A stretch of 64,000 nt of DNA from Streptomyces gilvus (GTDB lineage: Bacteria > Actinomycetota > Actinomycetes > Streptomycetales > Streptomycetaceae). The first letter of the stretch is position 1. Every line of letters begins with the position of its first letter. The stretch covers positions 62,001 through 126,000 of the forward strand of contig NZ_JAKWBE010000008.1 of NCBI RefSeq assembly GCF_022513565.1, read 5' to 3'. The translations under genes were made by a program, and so were the position numbers. Below, piece by piece: positions 1-12,781 of this stretch. The notes beneath the pieces were generated by a model. That model made no database searches, was not told the origin of the DNA, and saw nothing but the letters and a program-made list of their open reading frames with translations.

Positions 1-105
1 CGGCGGCAAGGGAGGAAGCCGGTGCGAGTCCGGCGCGGTCCCGCCACTGTCACCGGGGTAGGTAGCCCCGGGAGCCAGGAACTCCCACCGCCGGTCTCGT
101 CGAAC
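1..105 (+). promoter_or_regulatory. Cobalamin (B12) riboswitch, 5' end cut off by the window
   Basis: The window opens inside a cobalamin riboswitch. Visible parts are the conserved core at about 14-50 (GGTGCGAGTCC, then GCGGTCCCGCCACTGT) and a B12-box-like segment at about 71-90 (GGGAGCCAGGAACTCCC), which by family knowledge pairs in the kissing-loop receptor. The element ends about 120 bases before cobD. It should shut down the downstream cobalamin operon when adenosylcobalamin is plentiful. Its 5' helices lie outside the window, so its full architecture cannot be judged. Confidence 0.88.
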
Positions 106-225
106 CAGGGCGCGGACACCCTGAGTGAGGACATACAGCCATGCTCGCCTGCCGTTTGAGGTACAGGACCGGGATCCTTCGGAAGGGCCCCGGGTCGCTT
201 CCCCGCCCCACGGCCGGCTGAGCCG

Positions 226-1167
226 ATGCGTGCCGGTCGCGTCTTCGCGTACGGCGCCGCCGCCGGGCTCCTCGGTGACCAGCTGCTCGGCGATCCGCGC
301 CGGGGGCACCCGGTCGCCGCGTTCGGACGGGCCGCGGGTGCCGTGGAGCGGGTGCTGTGGCGGGACCACCGCGGGTGGGGGGCGCTGCACACCGCCGTGT
401 GCGTCGGGGGTGCCGTGGCGCTGGGCGCCGTGGCGGAGAAGGTCGTACGTCCGTCCCGTACCGCTTCCGTGGCGCTGACCGCCGCCGCCACCTGGGCGGT
501 TGTCGGCGGCAGCTCGCTCGCGCGCGAGGCGCGGGTCATCGGGCGGGCCCTGGAGGCGGGTGACGTCGAGGGTGCCCGGGAGCGGCTGCCGCATCTGTGC
601 GGGCGGGATCCGCAGGCGCTGGACGCGGACGGAATCGCCCGGGCCGTGGTGGAGTCGGTCGCCGAGAACACCTCGGACGCGGTGGTCGGGGCGCTGGTGT
701 GGGGGGCCGTCGGCGGGGTGCCGGGGCTGCTCGGGTTCCGGGCCGTCAACACGCTGGACGCCATGGTCGGGCACAAGTCGGCGCGGTACCGGCGCTACGG
801 GTGGGCCTCCGCGCGGCTGGACGACGTGGCCGGCTGGCCGGGGGCGCGGCTGACGGCGGCCCTGGCGACGGTCGCGGGGGGCGACCCGCGCGGGGCGGCA
901 CGGGCCTGGCGGGCGGACGCGGGGAAGCATCCGAGCCCCAACGCCGGTCCTGTGGAGGCCTCGTTCGCGGGAGCGCTCGGGGTGCGCCTGGGCGGGCCCC
1001 TCTCCTACGGCGGGCGGGTCGAGCACCGGCCCGTGCTCAACGCGCACGGCCGCGCCGTCGCCGTACCGGACATCGAGCGGGCCGTACGGCTCTCCCGGCG
1101 CGTCGGTCTGCTCGCGCTCGGCGTCAGTGCCGCCGCGCGCCTGTCGGTGAAGGGACGTACGTCATGA
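226..1167 (+). CDS. cobD: Adenosylcobinamide-phosphate synthase CobD/CbiB
   Basis: Integral membrane enzyme that attaches aminopropanol (or its phosphate) to adenosylcobyric acid, giving adenosylcobinamide (phosphate). The 313-residue length is normal. The N-terminus carries the family signature (GDQLLGDPRRGHPV, about residues 17-30), and FRAVNTLDAMVGH lies near residue 175; several hydrophobic segments fit a membrane protein. The ATG at 226 is the first good start after the riboswitch, although no strong Shine-Dalgarno sequence is seen. The stop overlaps the cobQ start (ATGA), so the two are translationally coupled. The family assignment is firm. The CobC-like protein encoded at the far end of the locus probably supplies the aminopropanol precursor. 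Confidence 0.92.
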   Translation: MRAGRVFAYGAAAGLLGDQLLGDPRRGHPVAAFGRAAGAVERVLWRDHRGWGALHTAVCVGGAVALGAVAEKVVRPSRTASVALTAAATWAVVGGSSLAREARVIGRALEAGDVEGARERLPHLCGRDPQALDADGIARAVVESVAENTSDAVVGALVWGAVGGVPGLLGFRAVNTLDAMVGHKSARYRRYGWASARLDDVAGWPGARLTAALATVAGGDPRGAARAWRADAGKHPSPNAGPVEASFAGALGVRLGGPLSYGGRVEHRPVLNAHGRAVAVPDIERAVRLSRRVGLLALGVSAAARLSVKGRTS

Positions 1168-2668
1168 GCGGGGGTCTCCTCGTCGCCGGCACCACCTCCG
1201 ACGCCGGCAAGAGTGTCGTCACCGCCGGGATCTGCCGGTGGCTGGTGCGCCAAGGGGTCAAGGTGGCTCCCTTCAAGGCGCAGAACATGTCGCTCAACTC
1301 CTTCGTGACGCGCGAGGGTGCCGAGATCGGGCGGGCGCAGGCCATGCAGGCGCAGGCGTGCCGGATCGAGCCGACGGCGCTGATGAATCCCGTGCTGCTG
1401 AAGCCCGGGGGCGAACAGAGCAGCCAGGTCGTGCTCATGGGCAAGCCGGTGGGCGAGCTGAGCGCGCGGGGGTATCACGGCGGGCGGCAGCAGAAGCTCC
1501 TCGGGACCGTGCTGGAGTGTCTCGCCGAGTTGCGGGGCACGTATGACGCGGTGATCTGTGAGGGGGCCGGCAGTCCCGCGGAGATCAATCTGCGCCGGAC
1601 CGACATCGTGAACATGGGGATCGCCCGCAACGCCGGGCTTCCCGTCCTCGTGGTCGGTGACATCGACCGCGGGGGTGTGTTCGCCTCGTTCTTCGGGACG
1701 GTGGCGCTGCTGTCGGAGGAGGACCAGCGGCTCGTCGCCGGGTTCCTGGTGAACAAGTTCCGGGGGGACGTCTCCCTGCTGGAGCCCGGCCTCGACATGC
1801 TGCACGGGCTCACCGGGCGGCGGACGTTCGGCGTGCTGCCCTTCCGGCACGGGCTCGGCATCGACGAGGAGGACGGGCTCCGGGTCTCCCTGCGCGGGAC
1901 CGTGCGGGAGTCGAACACCGCGCCCCCCGTCGGCGAGGACGTGCTGCGAGTCGCCGTCTGCGCGATCCCGCTCATGTCGAACTTCACCGACGTGGACGCC
2001 CTGGCCGCCGAACCCGGGGTCGTGGTGCGGTTCGTGGACCGGCCGGAGGAGCTGGCCGACGCCGATCTCGTCGTGATCCCGGGGACCCGGGGCACGGTCC
2101 GGGCCCTGGAGTGGCTGCGGGAGCGCGGCCTGGCGGACGCGCTGCGGCGCAGGGCCGCCGAGCAGCGGCCCGTCCTCGGCGTCTGCGGCGGCTTCCAGAT
2201 CCTCGGCGAGCGCATCGAGGACGAGGTCGAGTCGCGGGCCGGCACGGTCGACGGGCTCGGCGTGCTGCCCGTACGCGTCCGGTTCGCCCGGGAGAAGACG
2301 CTCACCCGGCCCGTGGGAGAGGCCCTCGGCGAGCGGGTCGAGGGGTACGAGATCCACCACGGGGTCGCCGACGTGACCGGTGGGGAAGCCTTCTTGGACG
2401 GCTGCCGGGTCGGCCAGACCTGGGGCACCCACTGGCACGGTTCGCTGGAGTCGGACGGCTTCCGGCGGGCCTTTCTGCGCGAGGTGGCGGCCGCCGCGGG
2501 CCGCCGTTTCGTGCCGGCCGAGGACACGTCGTTCGCCGCGCTGCGCGAGGAGCAGCTCGACCGGCTCGGCGACCTGATCGAACAGCACGCGGACACGGAC
2601 GCGCTGTGGCGGCTCATCGAGTCGGGCGCGCCGCAAGGACTGCCTTTCATTCCACCGGGAGCGCCCGC

Positions 2669-2672
<4 letters not shown>
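1164..2672 (+). CDS. cobQ: Cobyric acid synthase CobQ/CbiP
   Basis: Glutamine-dependent amidotransferase that amidates side chains b, d, e and g of adenosylcobyrinic acid a,c-diamide to give adenosylcobyric acid. At 502 residues it has the normal length. The N-terminal dethiobiotin-synthetase-like ATPase domain shows a P-loop variant (GTTSDAGKS, about residues 8-16). The C-terminal glutaminase domain has the nucleophile in GVCGGFQILG (Cys near residue 340) and a His in HWHGSLES. The frame stays open upstream into cobD, but the start is set at the ATG overlapping the cobD stop, where homology begins. The gene overlaps cobN by 4 bases (ATGA). Confidence 0.95.
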
Positions 2673-6318
<3,646 letters not shown>

Positions 6319-6322
<4 letters not shown>

Positions 6323-8304
6323 CCACCCCCTTCCCCTTTACGGCGGTCGTCGGCCAGGACGATTTGCGCCTGGCGCTGCTGCTGAACGCCGTCTCCCCGG
6401 CGGTCGGCGGTGTGCTGGTGCGCGGCGAGAAGGGCACCGCCAAGTCCACTGCGGTCAGGGCCCTTTCGGCGCTCATGCCGCAGCTGAACGTGGTCTCGGG
6501 CTGCCGTTTCTCCTGCGACCCCGACTCCCCCGACCCGGCCTGCCCGGACGGCCCGCACGAGCCGGGGGCGTTCGAGACGCGCCCGGCGCGGATGGTCGAG
6601 CTGCCGGTGGGCGCCTCCGAGGACCGGCTGGTGGGCGCCCTGGACATCGAGCGGGCGCTGGCAGAGGGCGTGAAGGCCTTCGAGCCGGGCCTGCTGGCCG
6701 ACGCCCACCGCGGGATCCTGTACGTCGACGAGGTCAACCTCCTCCACGACCATCTGGTCGACCTGCTGCTGGACGCGGCCGCGATGGGCGCCTCCTACGT
6801 CGAGCGCGAGGGTGTGTCCGTGCGCCACGCGGCCCGGTTCCTGCTCGTCGGCACCATGAACCCCGAAGAGGGCGAGCTGCGGCCGCAGTTGCTGGACCGG
6901 TTCGGCCTGACGGTGGAGGTGGCCGCCTCGCGCGAGCCCGACCAGCGGGTGGAGGTCGTACGGCGCAGGCTGGCCTACGACGACGATCCGGCCGGGTTCG
7001 CGGCCCGTTGGGCGGACGAGGAGGCGGCCGTACGGCAACGGATCGTCGCCGCCCGCGAGTTGTTGCCGTCGGTGCGGTTGGGCGACGGGGCGCTGCGGCA
7101 GATCGCGGCGACCTGCGCGGCCTTCGAGGTGGACGGCATGCGGGCCGACATCGTGATGGCCCGCACGGCGACCGCACTGGCCGCCTGGGCGGGACGGACC
7201 GAGGTGCTCGCCGAGGACGTACGGCAGGCGGCCCTGCTCGCGCTGCCCCACCGGCGCCGACGCAACCCCTTCGACGCGCCGGGCCTCGACGAGGACAAGC
7301 TCGACGAGACGCTGGAGCAGTACGCCGAGGACGACGACCCGGAACCCGACGGCGACGGACCCGGCGGGGGCGGCGGGCAGCCGACGCCCGACGAGGGCCC
7401 CCAGGGTGGCGGGGACACGGGCGCGCGCCCGGAGGCCGGGGAGGACGGCGAACCGCAGGCCTCCGGCGCCGGTGAGCAGTCCGCCGTACGGGCCGCCGAG
7501 CCCTTCCGGACCAAGGTGCTGAGTGTGCCCGGGATCGGCGAGGGCGCGGCGGGCCGGCGTTCCCGGGCGCGGACCGAGCACGGGCGCACGACGGGTGCCA
7601 GGCGGCCCAGGGGCACGCTCACCAAGCTGCATCTGGCGGCGACCGTGCAGGCCGCGGCGCCGCATCAGCGGGCGCGGGGACGCTCCGGGCCAGGGCTGGT
7701 CGTGCGGCGGGACGATCTGCGGCAGGCGACGCGGGAGGGGCGCGAGGGCAACCTCGTGCTGTTCGTGGTCGACGCCTCCGGGTCGATGGCGGCGCGGCAG
7801 CGGATGAGCGCCGTGAAGGGCGCCGTCCTGTCGCTGCTGCTGGACGCCTATCAGCGGCGGGACAAGGTGGGGCTGGTGACCTTCCGGGGCGCGGCGGCGG
7901 AGGTGGCGCTGCCGCCGACGTCGTCCGTCGACGCGGCCGCGGCCCGGCTGGAGTCGCTGCCGACGGGCGGGCGGACGCCGCTCGCCGCGGGGCTGCTCAA
8001 GGCGCATGACGTGCTGCGGGTGGAGCGGCTGCGGGATCCCGCGCGACGGCCGCTCGTGGTCGTGGTGACGGACGGACGGGCCACCGGGGGTCCCGAACCC
8101 GTGGCGCTCGCCGGGCGTGCGGCCCGGCTGTTCGCGGCCGAGTCGGTCGCCTCGGTCGTCGTCGACTGCGAGTCGGGGCCCGTGCGGCTGGGGCTGGCGG
8201 GGCAGCTCGCCGGTGAGCTGGGCGGTACGGCGGTGACGCTCGACGAGTTGCGGGCGGACTCCATCGCCGGGCTGGTGAAGGACGTACAGAGGAGGGCCGC
8301 GTAA
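6319..8304 (+). CDS. Fused ChlI/ChlD-type AAA+ ATPase and VWA chelatase subunit
   Basis: Probable ATPase/adaptor of the cobalt chelatase. The 661-residue protein fuses an AAA+ domain (residues 1 to about 330; Walker [10 protein letters not shown] at 36-44, Walker B-like YVDEVNLL near 135, and a Cys-bearing insert near 60-78) to a VWA domain (about 470-661; [13 protein letters not shown] near 483). A highly charged, Gly/Pro-rich linker (about 335-400) joins them. In the classical aerobic pathway these roles belong to CobS and CobT; here both are in one ChlI/D-like chain next to cobN. The GTG start overlaps the cobN stop. Magnesium chelation is unlikely, because no bacteriochlorophyll genes are seen and the neighbours are all cobalamin genes. 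Confidence 0.88.
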
Positions 8305-8903
8305 TGCCGCAGGGGCAGCCGAGTGTCGTACCGGACGACGGACTGACGACCCGTCAGCGCCGTAACCGTCCGCTGGTGGTCGTGCACACCGGGATCGGGA
8401 AGGGCAAGTCCACCGCCGCGTTCGGGCTCGCGCTGCGGGCCTGGAACCAGGGGTGGCCGATCGGGGTGTTCCAGTTCGTCAAGTCCGCCAAGTGGAAGGT
8501 CGGCGAGGAGAACGCGCTGCGGGTGCTGGGCGCCTCCGGTGAGGGCGGCAGCGTCGACTGGCACAAGATGGGCGAGGGCTGGTCGTGGGTGCAGCGCGAC
8601 GAGCAGCTGGACAACGAGGAGAAGGCCCGGGAGGGCTGGGAGCAGGTCAAGCGGGACCTGGCCGCCGAGACCTACAAGCTGTACGTGCTCGACGAGTTCG
8701 CCTACCCGATGCACTGGGGGTGGGTGGACACCGACGAGGTCGTGGAGGTGCTGCGGAACCGGCCCGGGACCCAGCATGTCGTGATCACCGGACGCAACGC
8801 GCCCGAGAAGCTAGTCGAGTTCGCGGACCTGGTGACCGACATGTCCAAGGTGAAGCATCCGATGGACGTCGGACAGAAGGGGCAGAGGGGCATCGAGTGG
8901 TGA
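8304..8903 (+). CDS. cobO: Cob(I)yrinic acid a,c-diamide adenosyltransferase CobO
   Basis: CobO/CobA/BtuR-family corrinoid adenosyltransferase that transfers the 5'-deoxyadenosyl group of ATP to cobalt. The 199-residue length is typical. The P-loop TGIGKGKST lies at residues 29-37, in the altered orientation known for this family. KSAKWKVGEENAL and VLDEFAYPM are further family blocks. The ATG overlaps the previous stop by one base (TAATG). It sits between the chelatase subunits and cobB, so it should act directly on the cobalt-loaded a,c-diamide. Confidence 0.95.
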   Translation: MPQGQPSVVPDDGLTTRQRRNRPLVVVHTGIGKGKSTAAFGLALRAWNQGWPIGVFQFVKSAKWKVGEENALRVLGASGEGGSVDWHKMGEGWSWVQRDEQLDNEEKAREGWEQVKRDLAAETYKLYVLDEFAYPMHWGWVDTDEVVEVLRNRPGTQHVVITGRNAPEKLVEFADLVTDMSKVKHPMDVGQKGQRGIEW

Positions 8904-10369
8904 CCTCGTCCGTCCCACGGCTGGTCGTCGCCGCGCCGTCCTCCGGCAGCGGCAAGACCACCGTCGCCACGGGGCTGATGGCCGCGTTCACCGCGCGGGG
9001 GCTCGCCGTGTCCCCGCACAAGGTCGGACCGGACTACATCGACCCCGGGTACCACGCGCTCGCCACCGGGCGGGTGGGACGGAACCTCGACGCGTACCTG
9101 TGCGGGCCGGAGTTGATCGGTCCGCTGTTCGCGCACGGGGCGCGCGGGTGCGAACTCGCCGTCGTCGAGGGGGTGATGGGGATGTACGACGGGGCTGCGG
9201 GCGAGGGCGAGCTGGCGTCCACGGCCCAGGTCGCCAAGCTGCTGCGGGCGCCGGTGGTGCTGGTCGTGGACGCGTCCTCGCAGTCCCGGTCGGTGGCGGC
9301 GCTGGTGCACGGGTTCGCCTCCTGGGACCCCGAGGTACGGGTCGGGGGCGTGATCCTGAACAAGGTGGCGTCGGACCGGCACGAGGAGCTGCTGCGGGAG
9401 GCGCTGGAGGCGGCCGGGGTGCCGGTGCTGGGCGTCCTGCGGCGGGCTCCGCAGGTGGACACGCCGTCCCGGCATCTGGGCCTGGTGCCGGTAGCCGAGC
9501 GGCAGGCCGCCGCCGTGGACGCCGTGGCGGCGATGGCGGCGCAGGTGGCTGCCGGGTGTGATCTGGAGGGGTTGCTGGACCTGGCCCGGGGGGCGGGTGC
9601 GTTGTCCTGTGCGGCATGGGATCCGGCTGAGGCCCTGGTCTCCTCGCCCCCGCCGCCCCTTCCCGTCCCACCTCCAGGAGCTGCCGCCCCTTCGGCCCCG
9701 CCCAGGGGACTCCGCCCCCTGGACCCCCATCGGCCCTCCGGGCCTCGTCCTCAGACTCCCCCAGACGGGCTGACGGTTGCCGTTGCCGGCGGACGTGCTT
9801 TCACCTTCTCCTACGCCGAGCACGCCGAGCTGCTCGCCGCCGCCGGAGCCGAGGTCGTGGTCTTCGATCCGCTGCGCGACGAGCAACTGCCCGACGGGAC
9901 CGCCGGGTTGGTGATCGGCGGCGGGTTTCCCGAGGTGTACGCCGCCGAGCTGTCCGCCAACGAGCCCCTGCGCAAGGCCGTCGCGGCGCTCGCCGAGAGC
10001 GGTGCCCCCGTCGCCGCCGAGTGCGCCGGACTGCTGTATCTCTGCCGTGAGCTGGACGGGCGGCCGATGTGCGGGGTGATCGACGCCGACGCCCGTATGT
10101 CCGAGCGACTGACGCTCGGCTACCGGGACGCCGTCGCCGTCAGCGACAGCGCGCTCGCGCCCGCCGGGACGCGGATGCGGGGGCACGAGTTCCATCGGAC
10201 CGTCGTCGAGCCGGGGGCGGGGGCGGCTCCCGCGTGGGGCGTGCGCGCCGCCGGCAGGCGGGTCGAAGGCTTCGTACAGCAAGGTGTGCACGCGAGTTAT
10301 CTGCACACGCACTGGGCGTCCGAGCCCGGTGTCGCCCGTCGGTTCGTGGAGAGGTGCCGGACGTCATGA
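8900..10369 (+). CDS. cobB: Cobyrinate/hydrogenobyrinate a,c-diamide synthase CobB/CbiA
   Basis: Glutamine- and ATP-dependent amidase acting on the a and c carboxylates of the corrin ring. The 489-residue protein has an N-terminal synthetase domain (P-loop APSSGSGKTT near residues 11-20; KVGPDYIDPG) and a C-terminal class I glutaminase domain (nucleophile in AAECAGLLYLC, Cys near 375; a terminal LHTHWAS block). Between them, residues about 246-292 form an unusual Pro/Arg-rich linker whose DNA looks like a Streptomyces intergenic hairpin repeat (see the repeat at 9637-9773). The GTG start overlaps the cobO stop. The reading frame is intact through the linker. Confidence 0.93.
   Translation: MTSSVPRLVVAAPSSGSGKTTVATGLMAAFTARGLAVSPHKVGPDYIDPGYHALATGRVGRNLDAYLCGPELIGPLFAHGARGCELAVVEGVMGMYDGAAGEGELASTAQVAKLLRAPVVLVVDASSQSRSVAALVHGFASWDPEVRVGGVILNKVASDRHEELLREALEAAGVPVLGVLRRAPQVDTPSRHLGLVPVAERQAAAVDAVAAMAAQVAAGCDLEGLLDLARGAGALSCAAWDPAEALVSSPPPPLPVPPPGAAAPSAPPRGLRPLDPHRPSGPRPQTPPDGLTVAVAGGRAFTFSYAEHAELLAAAGAEVVVFDPLRDEQLPDGTAGLVIGGGFPEVYAAELSANEPLRKAVAALAESGAPVAAECAGLLYLCRELDGRPMCGVIDADARMSERLTLGYRDAVAVSDSALAPAGTRMRGHEFHRTVVEPGAGAAPAWGVRAAGRRVEGFVQQGVHASYLHTHWASEPGVARRFVERCRTS
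9637..9773 (+). repeat. Hairpin-rich repeat-like segment inside the cobB linker
   Basis: This stretch encodes the Pro-rich linker of CobB and does not look like ordinary coding sequence. It contains a perfect 7-bp inverted repeat, CCAGGGG (9702-9708) and CCCCTGG (9716-9722), followed by CAGACTCCCCCAGACGGGCTG-like sequence. From memory, that combination recurs in Streptomyces intergenic regions. The frame is kept and both catalytic domains appear complete, so it reads as a tolerated insertion of repeat DNA between domains. Confidence 0.55.
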
Positions 10370-11118
10370 GCAACAGCAGGCTGATCGGGGTCGGAGTGGG
10401 ACCCGGCGATCCGGAACTCGTCACCGTCAAGGGCGTCAACGCGCTGCGCGCCGCCGATGTCGTCGTCGTGCCCGTGATGGCGGCGCCCGACGGGAAGGAC
10501 GGCGGCGAGCCGGGCCGGGCCGAGGCGACCGTGCTGCACTACGTGCCCGAGGAGAAGGTCGTCCGGGTCGTGTTCGCGCTGAACGAGCGCAGTGACCGTC
10601 AGCGGCGGGAGGCCGCCTGGGACGCGGCCGGGGCGCGGGTCGCCGCCCTGCTCACCGCGCACTCCGTCGTCGCCTTCGCCACCATCGGCGACCCGAACGT
10701 GTACTCGACGTTCACCTATCTCGCGCAGACCATCGCCGAGCTCGTGCCGGGGACCGTCGTCGAGACCGTGCCCGGCATCACCGCCATGCAGGAGCTCGCG
10801 GCGCGCTCCGGGGCCGTGCTGACCGAGGGCACCGAACCGCTCACCCTCGTCCCCGTCACCGCCGGGTCCGCCGTGCTCAAGGACGCGCTGAACGGGCCCG
10901 GGACGGTCGTCGCCTACAAGTTCGGGCGGCAGGCGGGCGAGGTCGCCGAGGCCCTGCGGGAGACCGGGCGGCTCGGCGACGCGGTGTGGGGGTCGGCGCT
11001 CGGGCTGGAGAGCGAGTCCATCCGGCCGGCCGCCGAGCTCGACGGGGCCCCGCTGCCGTACCTCTCCACGCTCATCGCGCCCGCGCGGCGCGGCGGCGGG
11101 CGGGGCGGCAAGCTGTGA
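10366..11118 (+). CDS. cobI: Precorrin-2 C20-methyltransferase CobI/CbiL
   Basis: SAM-dependent methyltransferase that converts precorrin-2 to precorrin-3A, using the tetrapyrrole methylase (Rossmann-like, two-domain) fold. The length is 250 residues. The N-terminal SAM-site motif GVGVGPGDPELVTVKG (residues about 7-22) and TIGDPNVYSTF near residue 106 are diagnostic for the C20 enzyme. The start is the ATG overlapping the cobB stop. It is the last gene of the first operon; the reverse-strand ZIP gene converges on it with only 20 bases between stops. Confidence 0.93.
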   Translation: MSNSRLIGVGVGPGDPELVTVKGVNALRAADVVVVPVMAAPDGKDGGEPGRAEATVLHYVPEEKVVRVVFALNERSDRQRREAAWDAAGARVAALLTAHSVVAFATIGDPNVYSTFTYLAQTIAELVPGTVVETVPGITAMQELAARSGAVLTEGTEPLTLVPVTAGSAVLKDALNGPGTVVAYKFGRQAGEVAEALRETGRLGDAVWGSALGLESESIRPAAELDGAPLPYLSTLIAPARRGGGRGGKL

Positions 11119-11138
11119 CCGTCCCCGCATGGCCCGGC

Positions 11139-11867
11139 TCAGCCGGCCAGGCCCACCACCAGCCAGATGAACAGCGCGCCCGCGACCGTGAACAGCAGGG
11201 TCGAGCGGGCGGGGTGTTCGTGGTGGGCCTCGGGGAGGATCTCGGCGGCCGCGAGATAGAGCAGTACGCCGCCGAAGAGACCGAGATAGCCGCCGAGCAG
11301 GCCCTCCGGGATGGTGACGAACGCCGTGGAGGCGGCGCCGATCACCGGGGCCGCCGCGTCCGCGAACAGCATGGTCAGCGCCTTGCGGCGGGCGTTCCCG
11401 TACAGGCTGGTGATCGTGTACGTGTTGAAGCCGTCCGCGAAGTCGTGGGCGACCACGGCCAGGGCGACCGCCGCGCCCATGCCGCCGCCGACCTGGAAGG
11501 CCGCGCCGATCGCCACGCCGTCCATCGCGCTGTGACCGACCATCGCCGCGGCCGCCGTCAGCCCCACCTCGGGAGCCCGGTGGGAGTGCTCCTCACCGCC
11601 GTGCGAGGCCTGCCGGGCGGCGAGGGTGCGCTCCACGAGATGGGCGAGGAGGAAGCCGGCCACGAAGAGCAGCAGCGCCGCGGGCACGCCGAAGACCTCG
11701 TCCCCGGCCGCCTTCAGCGCCTCCGGCAGCAGATCGAGGCCGACCACCCCGAGCATCAGTCCGCCGGCCAGGCCCAGGACCAGGTGACGCCGGTCGGTCA
11801 CCCGCTGTGCCGTCCAGCCACCGGCCAGCGTCATCAGGAACGCGCCGAGCGCGACGAAGACCGCCAT
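11139..11867 (-). CDS. ZIP-family metal transporter
   Basis: Predicted inner-membrane metal transporter of the ZIP family (242 residues, about eight hydrophobic segments). The two metal-site helices are recognisable as GHSAMDGVAIG and HDFADGFNTY; the usual HNxPEG wording is changed to versions in which Asp replaces Pro/Glu, so metal choice cannot be read from sequence. A His-containing loop (HGGEEHSHR) lies between TM3 and TM4. It sits between the two cobalamin operons, convergent with cobI and divergent from cobM. Import of cobalt is an attractive inference, but ZIP proteins more often carry zinc or iron. Confidence 0.8.
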   Translation of the reverse strand: MAVFVALGAFLMTLAGGWTAQRVTDRRHLVLGLAGGLMLGVVGLDLLPEALKAAGDEVFGVPAALLLFVAGFLLAHLVERTLAARQASHGGEEHSHRAPEVGLTAAAAMVGHSAMDGVAIGAAFQVGGGMGAAVALAVVAHDFADGFNTYTITSLYGNARRKALTMLFADAAAPVIGAASTAFVTIPEGLLGGYLGLFGGVLLYLAAAEILPEAHHEHPARSTLLFTVAGALFIWLVVGLAG

Positions 11868-11962
11868 GGGGACTTGTTATCCGATCAACGGCCGTTCGCG
11901 CACATCGGACGGCCGCGCCGACGGCACCCGTGACACTTTTGTACAGAGAGGACCCGATTTCC
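11868..11962. promoter_or_regulatory. Divergent spacer between the ZIP transporter and cobM
   Basis: The 95-base spacer must hold the promoters of the ZIP gene (leftward) and of the second cobalamin operon (rightward). A short inverted repeat, TCCGAT (11880-11885) and ATCGGA (11904-11909), and a purine-rich ribosome site (AGAGAGGA, about 11945-11952) before cobM are visible. No B12 riboswitch signature is present, so the second operon lacks the control seen on the first. Confidence 0.45.
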
Positions 11963-12781
11963 ATGGCCGATGCCCCCACCGGCAAGGTGACCTTCGTCGG
12001 TGCCGGCCCCGGCGCCGCCGATCTGCTGACGTTCCGTGCCGCGCGCGCCATCGCCGAGGCCGACGTCGTGATCTGGGCGGCGAGCCTGGTCCAGGCGGAG
12101 GTCCTCGAACACGCGCGCGAGGACGCGGAGATCCTCGACTCGGCGACCATGTCGCTGGAGGACGTCGTCGCCGTCTACGAGCGCGCGCACGCCGAGGGGC
12201 TGCGCGTCGCCCGGATCCACTCCGGCGACCCGGCCCTGTGGGGCGGCACGCAGGAGCAGCTCGACCGGTGCGCGGACGTCGGCATCGCGACCGAGGTCGT
12301 CCCGGGCGTCTCCGCGTTCTCCGCCGTCGCCGCGCTCGCCCGGCGCGAGCTGACCATCCCCGAGGTGGCGCAGTCCGTGATCCTCACCCGGCTCGGCGGC
12401 GGCAAGACGCCGATGCCGCCCGGCGAGGAGGTGCGGGAGTTCGCCCGCCACGGCACGACCATGGCCGTCTTCCTGTCGGCGGCCCGCAGCGGGCAGCTGG
12501 TGCGGGAGCTGCTGGAGGGCGGCTATCCCACCTCCACCCCGGTCGTGGTCGCCTACCAGGCGACGTGGCCGGAGGAGCTGCTGGTGCGGTGCACGATCGG
12601 CACGCTGGAGGAGACGGTCAAGGAGCACAAGCTCTGGAAGCACACCCTCTTCCTCGTCGGCCCGGCGCTGGACGCCGAGGGCACGCGCTCGCACCTGTAC
12701 CACCCCGGCCACTTCCACGGGTACCGCAAGGCCGACCCGGAGGCCCGCAGGGCGCTGCGCGAACGGGGGGCGAGTACGTGA
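11963..12781 (+). CDS. cobM: Precorrin-4 C11-methyltransferase CobM/CbiF
   Basis: SAM-dependent tetrapyrrole methylase that methylates C-11 of precorrin-4 to give precorrin-5. The protein has 272 residues. The GAGPGAADLLTFRAARAI block (from about residue 11), HSGDPALWG near 90 and VVPGVSAFSAVAA near 112 identify the CobM/CbiF branch. The frame is open further upstream, but the ATG at 11963 has a ribosome site (AGAGAGGA) and matches where homology starts. First gene of the second cobalamin operon; it overlaps cobL by 4 bases (GTGA). Confidence 0.94.
   Translation: MADAPTGKVTFVGAGPGAADLLTFRAARAIAEADVVIWAASLVQAEVLEHAREDAEILDSATMSLEDVVAVYERAHAEGLRVARIHSGDPALWGGTQEQLDRCADVGIATEVVPGVSAFSAVAALARRELTIPEVAQSVILTRLGGGKTPMPPGEEVREFARHGTTMAVFLSAARSGQLVRELLEGGYPTSTPVVVAYQATWPEELLVRCTIGTLEETVKEHKLWKHTLFLVGPALDAEGTRSHLYHPGHFHGYRKADPEARRALRERGAST

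Noticed and set aside
125..478. Possible small leader peptide gene after the riboswitch
   Set aside because: It overlaps cobD in another frame, is Arg/Pro/Ser-rich and has no ribosome site or recognisable function.
9637..9773. Frameshift or sequencing error in cobB
   Set aside because: Both flanking domains are in the same frame and no stop occurs, so an in-frame linker expansion explains the odd composition better.
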